DNA of 6,917 nucleotides from Nitrospina sp. (GCA_003545625.1 DODH01000249.1:1-6917); one strand, 5' to 3'; positions 1 through 6,890 are shown, numbered from the stretch's first letter. Notes: generated by a model not told the origin, from the letters alone. Translations and numbers: made by a program.

Positions 1-1
1 A

Positions 2-1477
2 CGCAAGGTGGACAAGATCAAAGAACATAATTATTTTTTTCGCATGGGAAAATATCAGCAATGGCTGATCGATAGAATTAAAAATGATCCGCATTTCATT
101 CTGCCCGCTTCCAGGAAAAACGAGGTGCTCGGTTTCCTGGAAAAACCGCTAGGAGATTTATGCATCTCGCGACCCAAATCCCGACTTGCCTGGGGCATCC
201 CCCTTCCCTTCGATGAGGATTACGTTACCTATGTCTGGTTCGATGCCCTGATCAACTATATCTCCATTCACGGTTCGCTGGACGATATCAGGGCCTCCGG
301 ATTCTGGCCCGCCGATCACAATATGGTAGGCAAGGATATTCTCACCACACACGCGGTGTATTGGTCCACCATGCTCAAAGCCATTGGACTGGAACCGCCT
401 AAAAATATTTTCGCGCATGGTTGGTGGACGGTGAATGGACAAAAGATGTCTAAATCATTACAAAATGTTGTCGAGCCCAACCAGTTGATCGACCAGTTCG
501 GGGTTGATGTCATCCGTTATTTCCTTCTGCGGGAAGTTCCTTTCGGACAGGATGGCGACTTCTCACACAAAGCCCTCATAGGCAGACTGAACAGCGATTT
601 GGCCAATAACCTCGGCAACTTGCTCAACCGAACCGTCAATATGATGGAAAAATATTTTGCTGGGGTTGTGCCAACTCCTGCAACGAATGGACCTGAAGAT
701 AAGGCCTTGACTGAAAAATCTGGAGAAGTGATTGCTGAAGTACGCATACTTTATAACGAACTGGCTTACAATAAAATCCTGCAAAAGATCTGGGAGCTGG
801 TGGATACCACCAATCAATACATCGTCAAAACAGGCCCATGGAATCTCGCTAAAACTGACGAAGGCAAAGAACAGCTGAAAACCGTGATGTACAACTGTGC
901 AGAATCACTTCGCGTTCTGGGGATTTTATTGAATCCGTTCATGCCGCAAAGCACCGAATCTATGATGAAACAACTGGGCGTTGAAACACCCATCGAAGAA
1001 CAGGGTATGAGTTCCATCAACGACTGGGGCGGACTGAAACCCGGAAGCCAGATGCAAAAAGCCAAACAGTTATTCCCAAGAATCGAGGACAAACAAGCGG
1101 CAAAAATTCTTACTGAACTTTCGTCCCCAAAAGAAGAGAAAAAAGATAACGGCAATCAAATCACCATTGATGAATTCATGAAGGTGGAACTGAGAACCGG
1201 TAAAGTCCTGGAAGCGGAAAAGGTTAAAAAGTCAAAAAAACTCATTCAACTGAAAGTCGATATCGGCACCGAGACCCGGCAGGTGCTTGCCGGAATTTCC
1301 GAAAGTTATGAACCGGAAGACCTCGTTGGACGAACGGTGATCATCGTTGCCAATCTCAAACCCGCCAAGTTGATGGGTATCGAATCGCAAGGCATGGTCC
1401 TGGCCGCAAGCAATGACGGCAATATCATTCTGGCCGGATTCGATCAGGAACCGGGACAGGGGGTCCAGGTAAGATGA
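2..1477 (+). CDS. metG: Methionyl-tRNA synthetase, C-terminal part (5' end outside window)
   Basis: This cytoplasmic enzyme charges tRNA(Met) with methionine using ATP. The gene is cut by the window edge: the frame is already open at base 2, and the GTG at 8 lies inside the gene, so the HIGH motif and early catalytic core are missing. The visible part (about 491 codons) holds the end of the class I catalytic domain with VWFDALINYIS, then the KMSKS ATP-binding loop (bases 443-457), and a helical anticodon-binding domain. From about base 1160 an EMAPII/Trbp111-like OB-fold tRNA-binding domain begins (ITIDEFMKVELRTGKV, later LKPAKLMGIESQGM). The fused tRNA-binding domain is common in dimeric bacterial MetRS. 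The stop overlaps the next start as ATGA (1474-1477), which indicates translational coupling. A metG-tatD gene order is also known from other bacteria such as Bacillus. The identification is certain; only the N-terminus is unseen. Confidence 0.97.
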   Translation, partial: RKVDKIKEHNYFFRMGKYQQWLIDRIKNDPHFILPASRKNEVLGFLEKPLGDLCISRPKSRLAWGIPLPFDEDYVTYVWFDALINYISIHGSLDDIRASGFWPADHNMVGKDILTTHAVYWSTMLKAIGLEPPKNIFAHGWWTVNGQKMSKSLQNVVEPNQLIDQFGVDVIRYFLLREVPFGQDGDFSHKALIGRLNSDLANNLGNLLNRTVNMMEKYFAGVVPTPATNGPEDKALTEKSGEVIAEVRILYNELAYNKILQKIWELVDTTNQYIVKTGPWNLAKTDEGKEQLKTVMYNCAESLRVLGILLNPFMPQSTESMMKQLGVETPIEEQGMSSINDWGGLKPGSQMQKAKQLFPRIEDKQAAKILTELSSPKEEKKDNGNQITIDEFMKVELRTGKVLEAEKVKKSKKLIQLKVDIGTETRQVLAGISESYEPEDLVGRTVIIVANLKPAKLMGIESQGMVLAASNDGNIILAGFDQEPGQGVQVR

Positions 1478-2865
1478 TCATTGATACCCATGCGCATATC
1501 GATGTTTCCGATTTTGACGAAGACCGTGAAGCGGTCATCGAGCGCGCCCGCGAAAACGGGGTGCAATATATGGTCAATATCGGTTGTGATATCGAAAGCA
1601 GTTACCGTTCCATGGAACTGGCGGAACAGCATGACTTCATATACGCCACCGCCGGCATCCACCCGCACGATGTCAAGTCCATCAACGGAGACACCTATGC
1701 CCACTTGAGGCAACTTTTACTGCACCCGAAAGTCATCGCCCTGGGCGAGATCGGACTCGACTTCTTCAAAAATTATTCCCCGCAGGATGTCCAGCGCACT
1801 CATTTCCGCAATCAAATCCAGCTGGCCCGTGAAATGAACAAGCCCATCATCATACATAGTCGGGATGCCAAAGAAGATATCATCGCTATCCTGTCCGAGT
1901 TTTACCCGAATGACCCAACAGCACATTCAGGAATCTTCCACTGCTTTTCCGGAGATCAGGAACTGGCCGACAAAGCGCTGGAGATGGGATTTTATATCTC
2001 TTTTTCCGGCTCCGTAACTTTTAAAAAAGCCGAGGTACTGCGAGAGGTAGCAAAAACCATTCCGGCAGACCGGCTGTTCGCCGAAACCGACTGCCCCTAC
2101 CTGACCCCCGTCCCCCACCGGGGCAAACGTAACGAACCGGCCTATGTGAACTTCACCGCCGAAAAACTTGCGGAAATTCGCGGTCTGAAAATTGACGACG
2201 TACAACGCACCATGGCCCTCAACTTTTTCGAATTGTTCGGAATCGGGGAAAATGCCAAAACCGGAACCGTTTCCTATAAAATCCGCAATTCGCTTTACCT
2301 GAACCTGACACAACGGTGCACGGCGGATTGCGTTTTCTGCACCCGGCTGACCAAACCCGTAGTTCAAGGTTACAACCTGGCGCTGAATCGGGAGCCGACC
2401 GCAAAGGAAGTCTGGAATTCCATTGATGATGTTAAAAACTATGACGAGATCGTTTTCTGCGGCTTTGGCGAACCAACATTGAGGCTGGATGTCATCAAGG
2501 AAGTAGCACAAAAAATAAAAGATGCCGGTGGGCGGGTGCGGCTCAATACCAACGGGCACGGCAACGTCATTAACAAGCGCAATATTCTTCCTGAACTGTC
2601 AGGTCTGATCGATGAAATCTCGGTAAGCCTCAATACCGATACTTCAGAAGCCTATGACGAAATCTGCCAGCCTTTACCCATGTTCAGGAACGGGATCTAT
2701 GACAAGATCAAAGAGTTTATAACAGAAGCCAAGAAATATATTCCCGAGGTGCAAGCCACCATCGTCACGCATCAAAAAGACGTGGATGAGACCCAGTGCG
2801 AGAACATCGTCAATAAGGAATTCGGAGTTAAATACCGGGCAAGAAGATTCAATATAGTCGGCTAG
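1474..2865 (+). CDS. TatD-family metal-dependent hydrolase fused to a radical SAM domain
   Basis: This 463-residue protein has two domains. Residues 1 to about 257 form a complete TatD DNase domain: THAHID (H6, H8), GEIGLD (E92), IIIHSR (H128), FHCFSG (H156) and ETDCPYL (D206) match the family's metal-binding set, so a DNA 3'-exonuclease-type phosphodiesterase is expected. After a short linker, residues 270-463 form a short radical SAM domain. Its iron-sulfur motif CTADCVFC (C282, C286, C289; bases 2317-2340) has the CxxxCxxC spacing, followed by a GFGEPT glycine-rich motif (330-335) and LNTNGHG (357-363). TatD alone is about 260 residues, so the rest is a true extra domain in one uninterrupted frame. 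TatD-associated radical SAM proteins, fused or adjacent, are known, but I know of no established substrate. The ATG sits in the ATGA overlap with metG, which fixes the start and suggests co-translation. The radical reaction is unknown; a role in nucleic acid or nucleotide repair is only a guess. Confidence 0.93.
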   Translation: MIIDTHAHIDVSDFDEDREAVIERARENGVQYMVNIGCDIESSYRSMELAEQHDFIYATAGIHPHDVKSINGDTYAHLRQLLLHPKVIALGEIGLDFFKNYSPQDVQRTHFRNQIQLAREMNKPIIIHSRDAKEDIIAILSEFYPNDPTAHSGIFHCFSGDQELADKALEMGFYISFSGSVTFKKAEVLREVAKTIPADRLFAETDCPYLTPVPHRGKRNEPAYVNFTAEKLAEIRGLKIDDVQRTMALNFFELFGIGENAKTGTVSYKIRNSLYLNLTQRCTADCVFCTRLTKPVVQGYNLALNREPTAKEVWNSIDDVKNYDEIVFCGFGEPTLRLDVIKEVAQKIKDAGGRVRLNTNGHGNVINKRNILPELSGLIDEISVSLNTDTSEAYDEICQPLPMFRNGIYDKIKEFITEAKKYIPEVQATIVTHQKDVDETQCENIVNKEFGVKYRARRFNIVG

Positions 2866-2883
2866 CCCGGCCATGCGGCCGGG
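2866..2883 (+). terminator. GC-rich hairpin after the TatD-radical SAM gene
   Basis: The inverted repeat CCCGGCC / GGCCGGG forms a perfect 7-bp stem with the loop ATGC, starting directly after the TAG stop. No T-tract follows on either strand, so it is not a classic Rho-independent terminator. It may weaken read-through into the next gene or protect the mRNA 3' end. The fold is seen directly; the function is inferred. Confidence 0.4.
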
Positions 2884-2912
2884 GGCAATGAAAAATCACG
2901 TTATTAAAAGTT

Positions 2913-3341
2913 ATGGAAGAAAACGACAAGACTTTAATCAGTCATAACAAGCCGGGCCTAGGCTGGGTCTCTCTGGGCGCGGGCCTTGCGGGGTTGAGTG
3001 TCATGCTCGGCGCATTTGGTGCGCATTCTTTAAAAGCCCAGTTGACCGAAAAAAAACTCGCCACGTTTCACACCGCCACCGATTATCTCGGTTATCACGC
3101 CCTGGCTCTGATCGCCATCGGCATCCTGATGTATGTTCTTAATGAAGAGATCGGCTCAAAACTAAAACGCTCGGCCCGCTGGATCAGTGCAGGGATTCTT
3201 TTATTTCCTGGAAGCCTTTATGTGCTCACCTTCGATGGCCCGCGTTTTTTTGGACCCATCACTCCTTTAGGCGGACTCTGCTTCATGATCGGCTGGTTCA
3301 CTCTGGCTTACAGTCTTTTTAAATATTCCCGAGTCAAATAA
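2913..3341 (+). CDS. DUF423 family small integral membrane protein (YgdD-like)
   Basis: This is a 142-residue inner-membrane protein with four likely hydrophobic helices, at about residues 18-37, 61-76, 89-106 and 119-136. It carries the family's marks: LGAFGAH (32-38) at the end of the first helix, YHALALI (61-67) opening the second, LFPGSLYVLTF (97-107) and ITPLGG (116-121) before the last. DUF423 proteins are usually about 120-135 residues; this one has a slightly longer hydrophilic N-terminus (MEENDKTLISHNKPGLG). No molecular function is established for the family, so none is assigned. The ribosome binding site is weak (only an AAAAG stretch before the ATG), so the exact start is less certain than the gene. 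It lies 47 bases after the TatD-radical SAM gene, beyond a hairpin, and ends at a strong terminator, so it may be the last gene of the metG operon or have its own promoter. Confidence 0.9.
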   Translation: MEENDKTLISHNKPGLGWVSLGAGLAGLSVMLGAFGAHSLKAQLTEKKLATFHTATDYLGYHALALIAIGILMYVLNEEIGSKLKRSARWISAGILLFPGSLYVLTFDGPRFFGPITPLGGLCFMIGWFTLAYSLFKYSRVK

Positions 3342-3371
3342 AAAAAGGCCCGGGTAACCCCGGGCCTTTTT
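3341..3371. terminator. Bidirectional Rho-independent terminator between converging genes
   Basis: GGCCCGGG (3347-3354) and CCCGGGCC (3359-3366) form a perfect 8-bp GC stem around the loop TAAC. An A-run precedes the stem and TTTTT (3367-3371) follows, so each strand reads as stem plus T-tract. It begins at the stop of the DUF423 gene and lies 16 bases beyond the stop of the peroxidase gene on the other strand, so it can serve both. Confidence 0.9.
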
Positions 3372-3387
3372 GCGATCACCCTATCCA

Positions 3388-4384
3388 TTAAGGAAGGATG
3401 GGGTATGACACCAGAATGGGTTCTCCATCAAGGGATTTTAAAAACTCCACCAGGTCTTTTTTCTCCTGACTGGTTAGTCCCAGCGGGGTAATAAACGGAC
3501 TCAGGTTTTCCTTTACATCTCCCCCGCGATCATAGAACTCAATCACCTCTTCTAAAGTGGTCTTGACCCCATTATGCATATAGGGAGCGGACTTGGTGAT
3601 GTCTCTCAACCCAGGCGTTTTGAAACCACCTTTATCGAAATCATCTTTGGTTTCGTTATAGCGTCCCAAATCCACCTTTAGCGGACCTGCGGCCTTAACC
3701 CCAATATTATGAAATCCGCTGTCGGTGAACACCGGACCATTATGGCAAATGGAGCATTTGGCTTTGCCAAAACAGGTTCATTCCATTCACAGCGGAAGCG
3801 GACATGGCGCTCTTGTCGCCAGTCCAGTATTTATCATAGGGCGCGTTTTTAGAAACCACCGACCGCTCAAAAGTAGCAATCGCCTTGGCAATATTTTCTA
3901 TGGTTAATGAGTTCTTGCCAAATACCGTGTCGAACCGGCTCACATAACCGGGAAGAACTTTCAACTCACGAATCAACTCGTCATAATCCTGATTCATTTC
4001 AACATCCGCACCAATGGGTCCGCTCGCCTGATCTTCCAGTGATTTTTTACGACCATCCCACATTTGCAGTTCAAAGTAACCACTATTGATGATCGTGGGG
4101 GCGTGTCGGCCCAACTCCTTTTGGCCATCGCCAATAGTCCGAGGCAGGCCATCACTCCAACCCAGTCCGGGATTATGGCAGGTAGCGCAACTGATCCAAT
4201 TACTGCCAGAAAGCCGGGGATCAAAATAAAGCATCTTGCCCAGTTCTTCTTTATCCTTGGACCATTTGTTATCAGAAGGATGCTTCATAGCCGAGACGGG
4301 TTCGTAGATCGAATCTTCGGCAAAACTTCCAACAGGTAGAAAGCCAGCTATACAAAAAAGCGCAACAACCCAAAGGCGTTTCAC
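3388..4384 (-). pseudogene. Diheme cytochrome c peroxidase (CCP/MauG family), frameshifted before the second heme motif
   Basis: Enzymes of this family reduce hydrogen peroxide in the periplasm with two c-type hemes. The best start is GTG at 4384, with AAGGAGA (4391-4397) seven to eight bases upstream; a TTG at 4405 would extend the frame but lies inside msrA and has no such site. From the GTG, residues 1-22 are a Sec signal peptide (MKRLWVVALFCIAGFLP, cleavage near SFA/E). The first heme motif is CATCH (66-70), followed by MWDGR. The first frame stops at 3740. The second heme motif, CSICH (3742-3756), and the rest through TPGLRDITKSAPYMHNG and LVEFLKSLDGE lie in another frame ending at 3388. 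A TGA at 3778-3780 blocks the second frame upstream, so the shift lies between 3740 and 3780, most simply at the A run 3769-3772 (TTTT on the coding strand). One extra or two missing bases restore about 332 residues. This is a recent pseudogene or a sequence error. It is the last gene of the - strand group. Confidence 0.88.
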
Positions 4385-4390
4385 AATAAA

Positions 4391-4397
4391 TCTCCTT
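4391..4397 (-). promoter_or_regulatory. Ribosome binding site deciding the GTG start of the peroxidase gene
   Basis: The minus strand reads AAGGAGA, then six bases, then GTG at 4384-4382. The site overlaps the last bases of the msrA stop codon (4398-4396). It rules out the TTG at 4405 as the start and suggests that ribosomes finishing msrA re-initiate on the peroxidase gene. Confidence 0.8.
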
Positions 4398-4863
4398 AAT
4401 GACAACTTCCCATACCTCTTTTTTCAAGATATTTCTGGTGATAATCTTCCGCCATAGTATATTCGGATGCCGGGGTAATTTCCGTAACGATGGCAGAGCT
4501 AAAACGCCCCGACTTATCAGCCTTTTCCTTTGATGCCTTTGCAGAGGCCTCTTGATCCGGGGAATGATAATAAATCGCCGAACGATACTGAGTTCCCCTA
4601 TCCGGACCCTGCCGATTTAAAGTTGTCGGGTCATGACAGACCCACAACACATCGAGCAATTTCTCATAAGAAACAATGGCGGGATCAAATTCAACCTGAA
4701 CTACTTCAGCATGCCCGGAGCGTCCGGTACAAACATCTTCATAGGTTGGGCTTTTGGTTGTCCCACCCGTATAACCCACCGAAGTGGATGTGACTCCCTT
4801 CGTTTTCTGAAAAGTCAACTCCACCCCCCAAAAACATCCTGCACCAAAAGTAGCGACTGCCAT
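4396..4863 (-). CDS. msrA: Peptide-methionine (S)-S-oxide reductase MsrA
   Basis: MsrA reduces the S-form of methionine sulfoxide in proteins or free methionine, usually with thioredoxin as donor. The 155-residue length is normal for a short MsrA. GCFWG (9-13) carries the catalytic Cys10. Other family signatures are VGYTGG (29-34), GHAEVVQVEFDP (50-61), DPTTLNRQGPDRGTQYRSAIY (78-98) and AEDYHQKYL (138-146). Cys154 in the tail GMGSCH lines up with the resolving cysteine near the end of E. coli MsrA (family knowledge). There is no signal peptide, so it should be cytoplasmic. The ATG at 4863 has AAGGAGA (4869-4875) five bases upstream, immediately after the parvulin stop. Its own stop overlaps the ribosome binding site of the peroxidase gene. 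No msrB is in the window. Confidence 0.97.
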   Translation of the reverse strand: MAVATFGAGCFWGVELTFQKTKGVTSTSVGYTGGTTKSPTYEDVCTGRSGHAEVVQVEFDPAIVSYEKLLDVLWVCHDPTTLNRQGPDRGTQYRSAIYYHSPDQEASAKASKEKADKSGRFSSAIVTEITPASEYTMAEDYHQKYLEKRGMGSCH

Positions 4864-4868
4864 AACGT

Positions 4869-4875
4869 TCTCCTT
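4869..4875 (-). promoter_or_regulatory. Ribosome binding site of msrA
   Basis: AAGGAGA on the minus strand lies five bases before the msrA ATG and abuts the TAA stop of the parvulin gene (4878-4876). It is the same heptamer as at the msrA-peroxidase junction, which supports coupled translation along the cluster. Confidence 0.75.
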
Positions 4876-5154
4876 TTAACTACGGCTGGTGATTTCAATC
4901 AGGTGGTATCCGAACGATGTCTTTATGGGACCGTGTACGGCACCCACTTCTTCATTAAACACAACCTTGTCAAATTCGGGAACCATCTGGCCGGGGCCAA
5001 AGGACCCGAGACTTCCACCCTCTTTTCCAGAGGGACAATCGGAGTGTTGCTTGGCCATTTCGCCAAAGTCCGCCCCTTCTTCAATTTTCTTTTTCAAATC
5101 CTTACAGGCTTCCTCGGATTTAACCAATATATGCCGAGCCGTTGCTTGAGTCAT
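4876..5154 (-). CDS. ppiC: Parvulin-type peptidyl-prolyl cis-trans isomerase (PpiC-like)
   Basis: This 92-residue protein is a single stand-alone rotamase domain, nearly the same length as E. coli parvulin (Par10). It catalyses cis-trans isomerisation of peptide bonds before proline. ARHILV (6-11) holds the conserved His8; CPSGKEGGSLG (40-50) holds Cys40 of the active-site centre; GQMVPEFDKVVF (55-66) forms the substrate-binding core; GPIKTSFGYHLIEI (75-88) holds the second conserved His84. There is no signal peptide or membrane segment, so it should be cytoplasmic. The ATG at 5154 is preceded by an AAAGGG ribosome binding site about eight bases upstream. It is 51 bases downstream of the anchored protein gene and 12 bases upstream of msrA, so it is probably co-transcribed with msrA and the peroxidase gene. 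Confidence 0.95.
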   Translation of the reverse strand: MTQATARHILVKSEEACKDLKKKIEEGADFGEMAKQHSDCPSGKEGGSLGSFGPGQMVPEFDKVVFNEEVGAVHGPIKTSFGYHLIEITSRS

Positions 5155-5205
5155 AAAAACACCCTTTCTATTTTTGGTTATACATTCTATAAAGATTTCT
5201 ATTTA

Positions 5206-6057
5206 TTAGGTAATTTTCTCTGGAGAAATTTTTAGAGATGCCCTGTAATAATAGCCCAGCAGAACCAGGACTATCAACGCTAAAGCAGTAAAATGGGGCC
5301 AGTATTCCATTGAGTACCAACCGGGAGAAAAACGAACCGTGCCATTAATCTCGCGGGAATAATGTTTCAGCATTTCGCCGTATTCTATCATCAAGCGTAC
5401 GGGAAAACGATCCTGCTCATGATCTTCACTACGAAAGACACGGACTGTAAAATTCTTTTCATCACCTCCGCGCAGGGTAAAACCCATCATCTCTTTAAAT
5501 TCTTCCGTTTCCAGACCGGGAGGAAGCAAAAGCGTCATTCTTATATTCTTAAACGATTCTGAGCGGTTCTGAAGCAACACCTTCAAGATGGAGAATTCCG
5601 AATTGGTCGTCGCTTCCAGGCTTCCCTCAACCTTGGACTCCACGGGCTCCTTGAAAAAAAAAGAATCCGTTGCCAAAACGGATTGTTTGATTCCTCCATC
5701 CGGAAGCGTCCAATATTCCACCATGGCAGTCAGGGGATATCTGCCTACCAGCATGACAGGAGGATGCCTGTCATTTTCCAAGGCGATGCTTTGCCCCGGA
5801 TTCAGACGCATGATTTTCGACATCGTGGACATCGAGTGGTGGAAATGGAACATCGGGTGGATATGATAAACTGGGCGGGAACCCAAATTCTTCAGCGTCA
5901 AGGCCAGTTTGACGTTTCCCGCATCATCGACCTCACTCTGGATGGAGACGTCCAGCGGCTCTGCCTGGGCATGACCAGCCGGTACAATCCCAGCCAAAAC
6001 AACAAACATCATTATTCCGGCAAGAAATGAAAGCTTTTGATCGGGGTAACAAAACAT
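5206..6057 (-). CDS. Unrecognised exported, C-terminally membrane-anchored protein with His/Met-rich strand
   Basis: I do not recognise this family. Using the ATG at 6057, the protein has 283 residues: a signal peptide (hydrophobic LSFLAGIMMFVVLAGIVPAG, likely cleavage after AQA at 32), a region of about 220 residues rich in beta-type segments, one transmembrane helix near 256-271 (FTALALIVLVLLGYYY), and a short tail (RASLKISPEKIT). Two stretches look like successive Ig-like/CARDB or NEW3-type sandwiches (VKLALTLKNLGSRPVY and FSILKVLLQNRSESFKNIRMTLLLPPG), which is an inference from pattern. The first contains YHIHPMFHFHH (64-74) followed by several Met. The frame stays open to an ATG at 6105 and has another ATG at 6066; no start has a clear ribosome binding site. 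The 6105 ATG coincides with a possible promoter of the divergent gene, so a later start is preferred. Two TAA stops end it, 51 bases before the parvulin gene. Confidence 0.75.
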   Translation of the reverse strand: MFCYPDQKLSFLAGIMMFVVLAGIVPAGHAQAEPLDVSIQSEVDDAGNVKLALTLKNLGSRPVYHIHPMFHFHHSMSTMSKIMRLNPGQSIALENDRHPPVMLVGRYPLTAMVEYWTLPDGGIKQSVLATDSFFFKEPVESKVEGSLEATTNSEFSILKVLLQNRSESFKNIRMTLLLPPGLETEEFKEMMGFTLRGGDEKNFTVRVFRSEDHEQDRFPVRLMIEYGEMLKHYSREINGTVRFSPGWYSMEYWPHFTALALIVLVLLGYYYRASLKISPEKIT

Positions 6058-6066
6058 GAAAACCAT

Positions 6067-6095
6067 TTTAACATTGATGAAACTCAGCTCAAATA
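6067..6095 (-). promoter_or_regulatory. Possible sigma-70 promoter for the - strand group
   Basis: Reading the minus strand from 6095 to 6067, a TTGAGC -35-like hexamer is followed by a spacer of about 16 bases and a TAAAAT -10-like hexamer. The match is fair (4/6 and 5/6). It would start transcription almost at the ATG at 6057, which leaves little leader, so either the start codon or the promoter call may be wrong. Confidence 0.25.
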
Positions 6096-6096
6096 T

Positions 6097-6105
6097 TGTT
6101 ATCAT
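6097..6105 (+). promoter_or_regulatory. Possible extended -10 promoter element for the slipin gene
   Basis: TGTTATCAT reads as TG, one base, then TATCAT, which matches TATAAT at five of six positions and has the TG extension. Transcription would begin near 6112, giving a leader of about 29 bases to the ATG at 6141. No well-spaced -35 box is obvious, and an extended -10 does not strictly need one. This is a pattern match only. Confidence 0.35.
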
Positions 6106-6140
6106 CAGTAGATAGTCCGAACTTTAATGGGAGAACCGTT

Positions 6141-6890
6141 ATGGATATTCTAATGACCTTGTTGGTATTGCTCGCCCTGCTGGCTTTCAGCATGTTCAAG
6201 GTTTTGCGTGAATACGAAAGAGGCGTGATTTTTCTATTCGGAAGATTCTGGAAAGTCAAGGGTCCGGGGATTATCATCGTATTTCCCGGAGTCCAGAAAA
6301 TGGTCAAGGTCAGCTTGCGCACGGTGGTCATGGATGTGCCTCCGCAGGACATCATTACCAAAGATAACGTGACTGTAAAAGTTAATGCGGTTATCTATTT
6401 TCGTGTCGTCGATTCCCAAAAAGCTATTATTGAAGTGGAAGACTATCTTTACGCAACTTCCCAACTTTCGCAAACTACTTTGCGAAGTATTTTAGGCCAG
6501 AGCACACTTGACGACCTGTTATCCAATCGGGAAGAGATCAACGCCCATCTGCAAAGGGTCATTGATGAGCAAACCGAGCCTTGGGGAGTTAAAGTTGCCA
6601 ATGTAGAGGTCAAAAATGTCGATCTGCCGCAGGAAATGCAACGCGCGCTGGCAAAGCAGGCAGAAGCCGAGCGCGAGAGGCGGGCTAAAGTCATCAATGC
6701 CCAGGGTGAGTTTGAAGCGGCGCAGAAAACCTGTGATGCCGCCGACCTGATCGGTTCCCATCCACCAGCATTGCAACTACGTTTTTTTCAGACCTTGCTG
6801 GATCTGTCAGGCGGTGAAGGCAACCATACCTACATCCCTATTCCTATCGAGCTATTTGATTTTCTCCGCAGCAAAGGTAAGGATTCTTAG
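6141..6890 (+). CDS. Slipin/stomatin-like SPFH-domain membrane protein
   Basis: Slipins are membrane-associated oligomeric scaffold proteins of the stomatin/prohibitin/flotillin (SPFH) superfamily, often paired with NfeD and membrane proteases. With the ATG at 6141 the protein has 249 residues: an N-terminal hydrophobic helix (2-19, [16 protein letters not shown]), then the SPFH domain from [13 protein letters not shown] (23-35) through [24 protein letters not shown] (65-79), [14 protein letters not shown] (114-127) and [16 protein letters not shown] (148-163). A charged, Ala/Glu-rich helix follows (163-200, [20 protein letters not shown]), and then a hydrophobic tail. The ATG at 6141 is chosen because TGGGAGA lies six bases upstream and the hydrophobic helix starts right after it; the frame continues up to an ATG at 6096 without such a site. 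The upstream neighbour is divergent, so no nfeD precedes it; downstream sequence is not visible. Confidence 0.94.
   Translation: MDILMTLLVLLALLAFSMFKVLREYERGVIFLFGRFWKVKGPGIIIVFPGVQKMVKVSLRTVVMDVPPQDIITKDNVTVKVNAVIYFRVVDSQKAIIEVEDYLYATSQLSQTTLRSILGQSTLDDLLSNREEINAHLQRVIDEQTEPWGVKVANVEVKNVDLPQEMQRALAKQAEAERERRAKVINAQGEFEAAQKTCDAADLIGSHPPALQLRFFQTLLDLSGGEGNHTYIPIPIELFDFLRSKGKDS

Noticed and set aside
1927..2559. A 210-codon open frame on the - strand inside the TatD-radical SAM gene
   Set aside because: It is fully antisense to a conserved protein, and its translation resembles no family I know.
11..2714. A 14-base direct repeat GACAAGATCAAAGA at 11-24 and 2701-2714
   Set aside because: Both copies encode DKIKE in lysine- and glutamate-rich protein segments; the match is explained by codon use, and no other repeat structure surrounds them.
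2888..2947. A 19-codon open frame starting with ATG at 2888, overlapping the DUF423 start
   Set aside because: It has no convincing ribosome binding site beyond the hairpin's G-run and overlaps a recognised gene in another frame; there is no evidence of a leader peptide.
3769..3772. Programmed ribosomal frameshifting in the peroxidase gene
   Set aside because: The T run on the coding strand is only four long, no classic slippery heptamer or following structure is evident, and the family is not known for frameshifting; a mutation or sequence error is simpler.
4633..5235. A 200-codon open frame on the + strand across msrA and the parvulin gene
   Set aside because: It lies antisense to two clearly recognised genes with intact motifs, and its translation shows no recognisable domain; it is a shadow frame.
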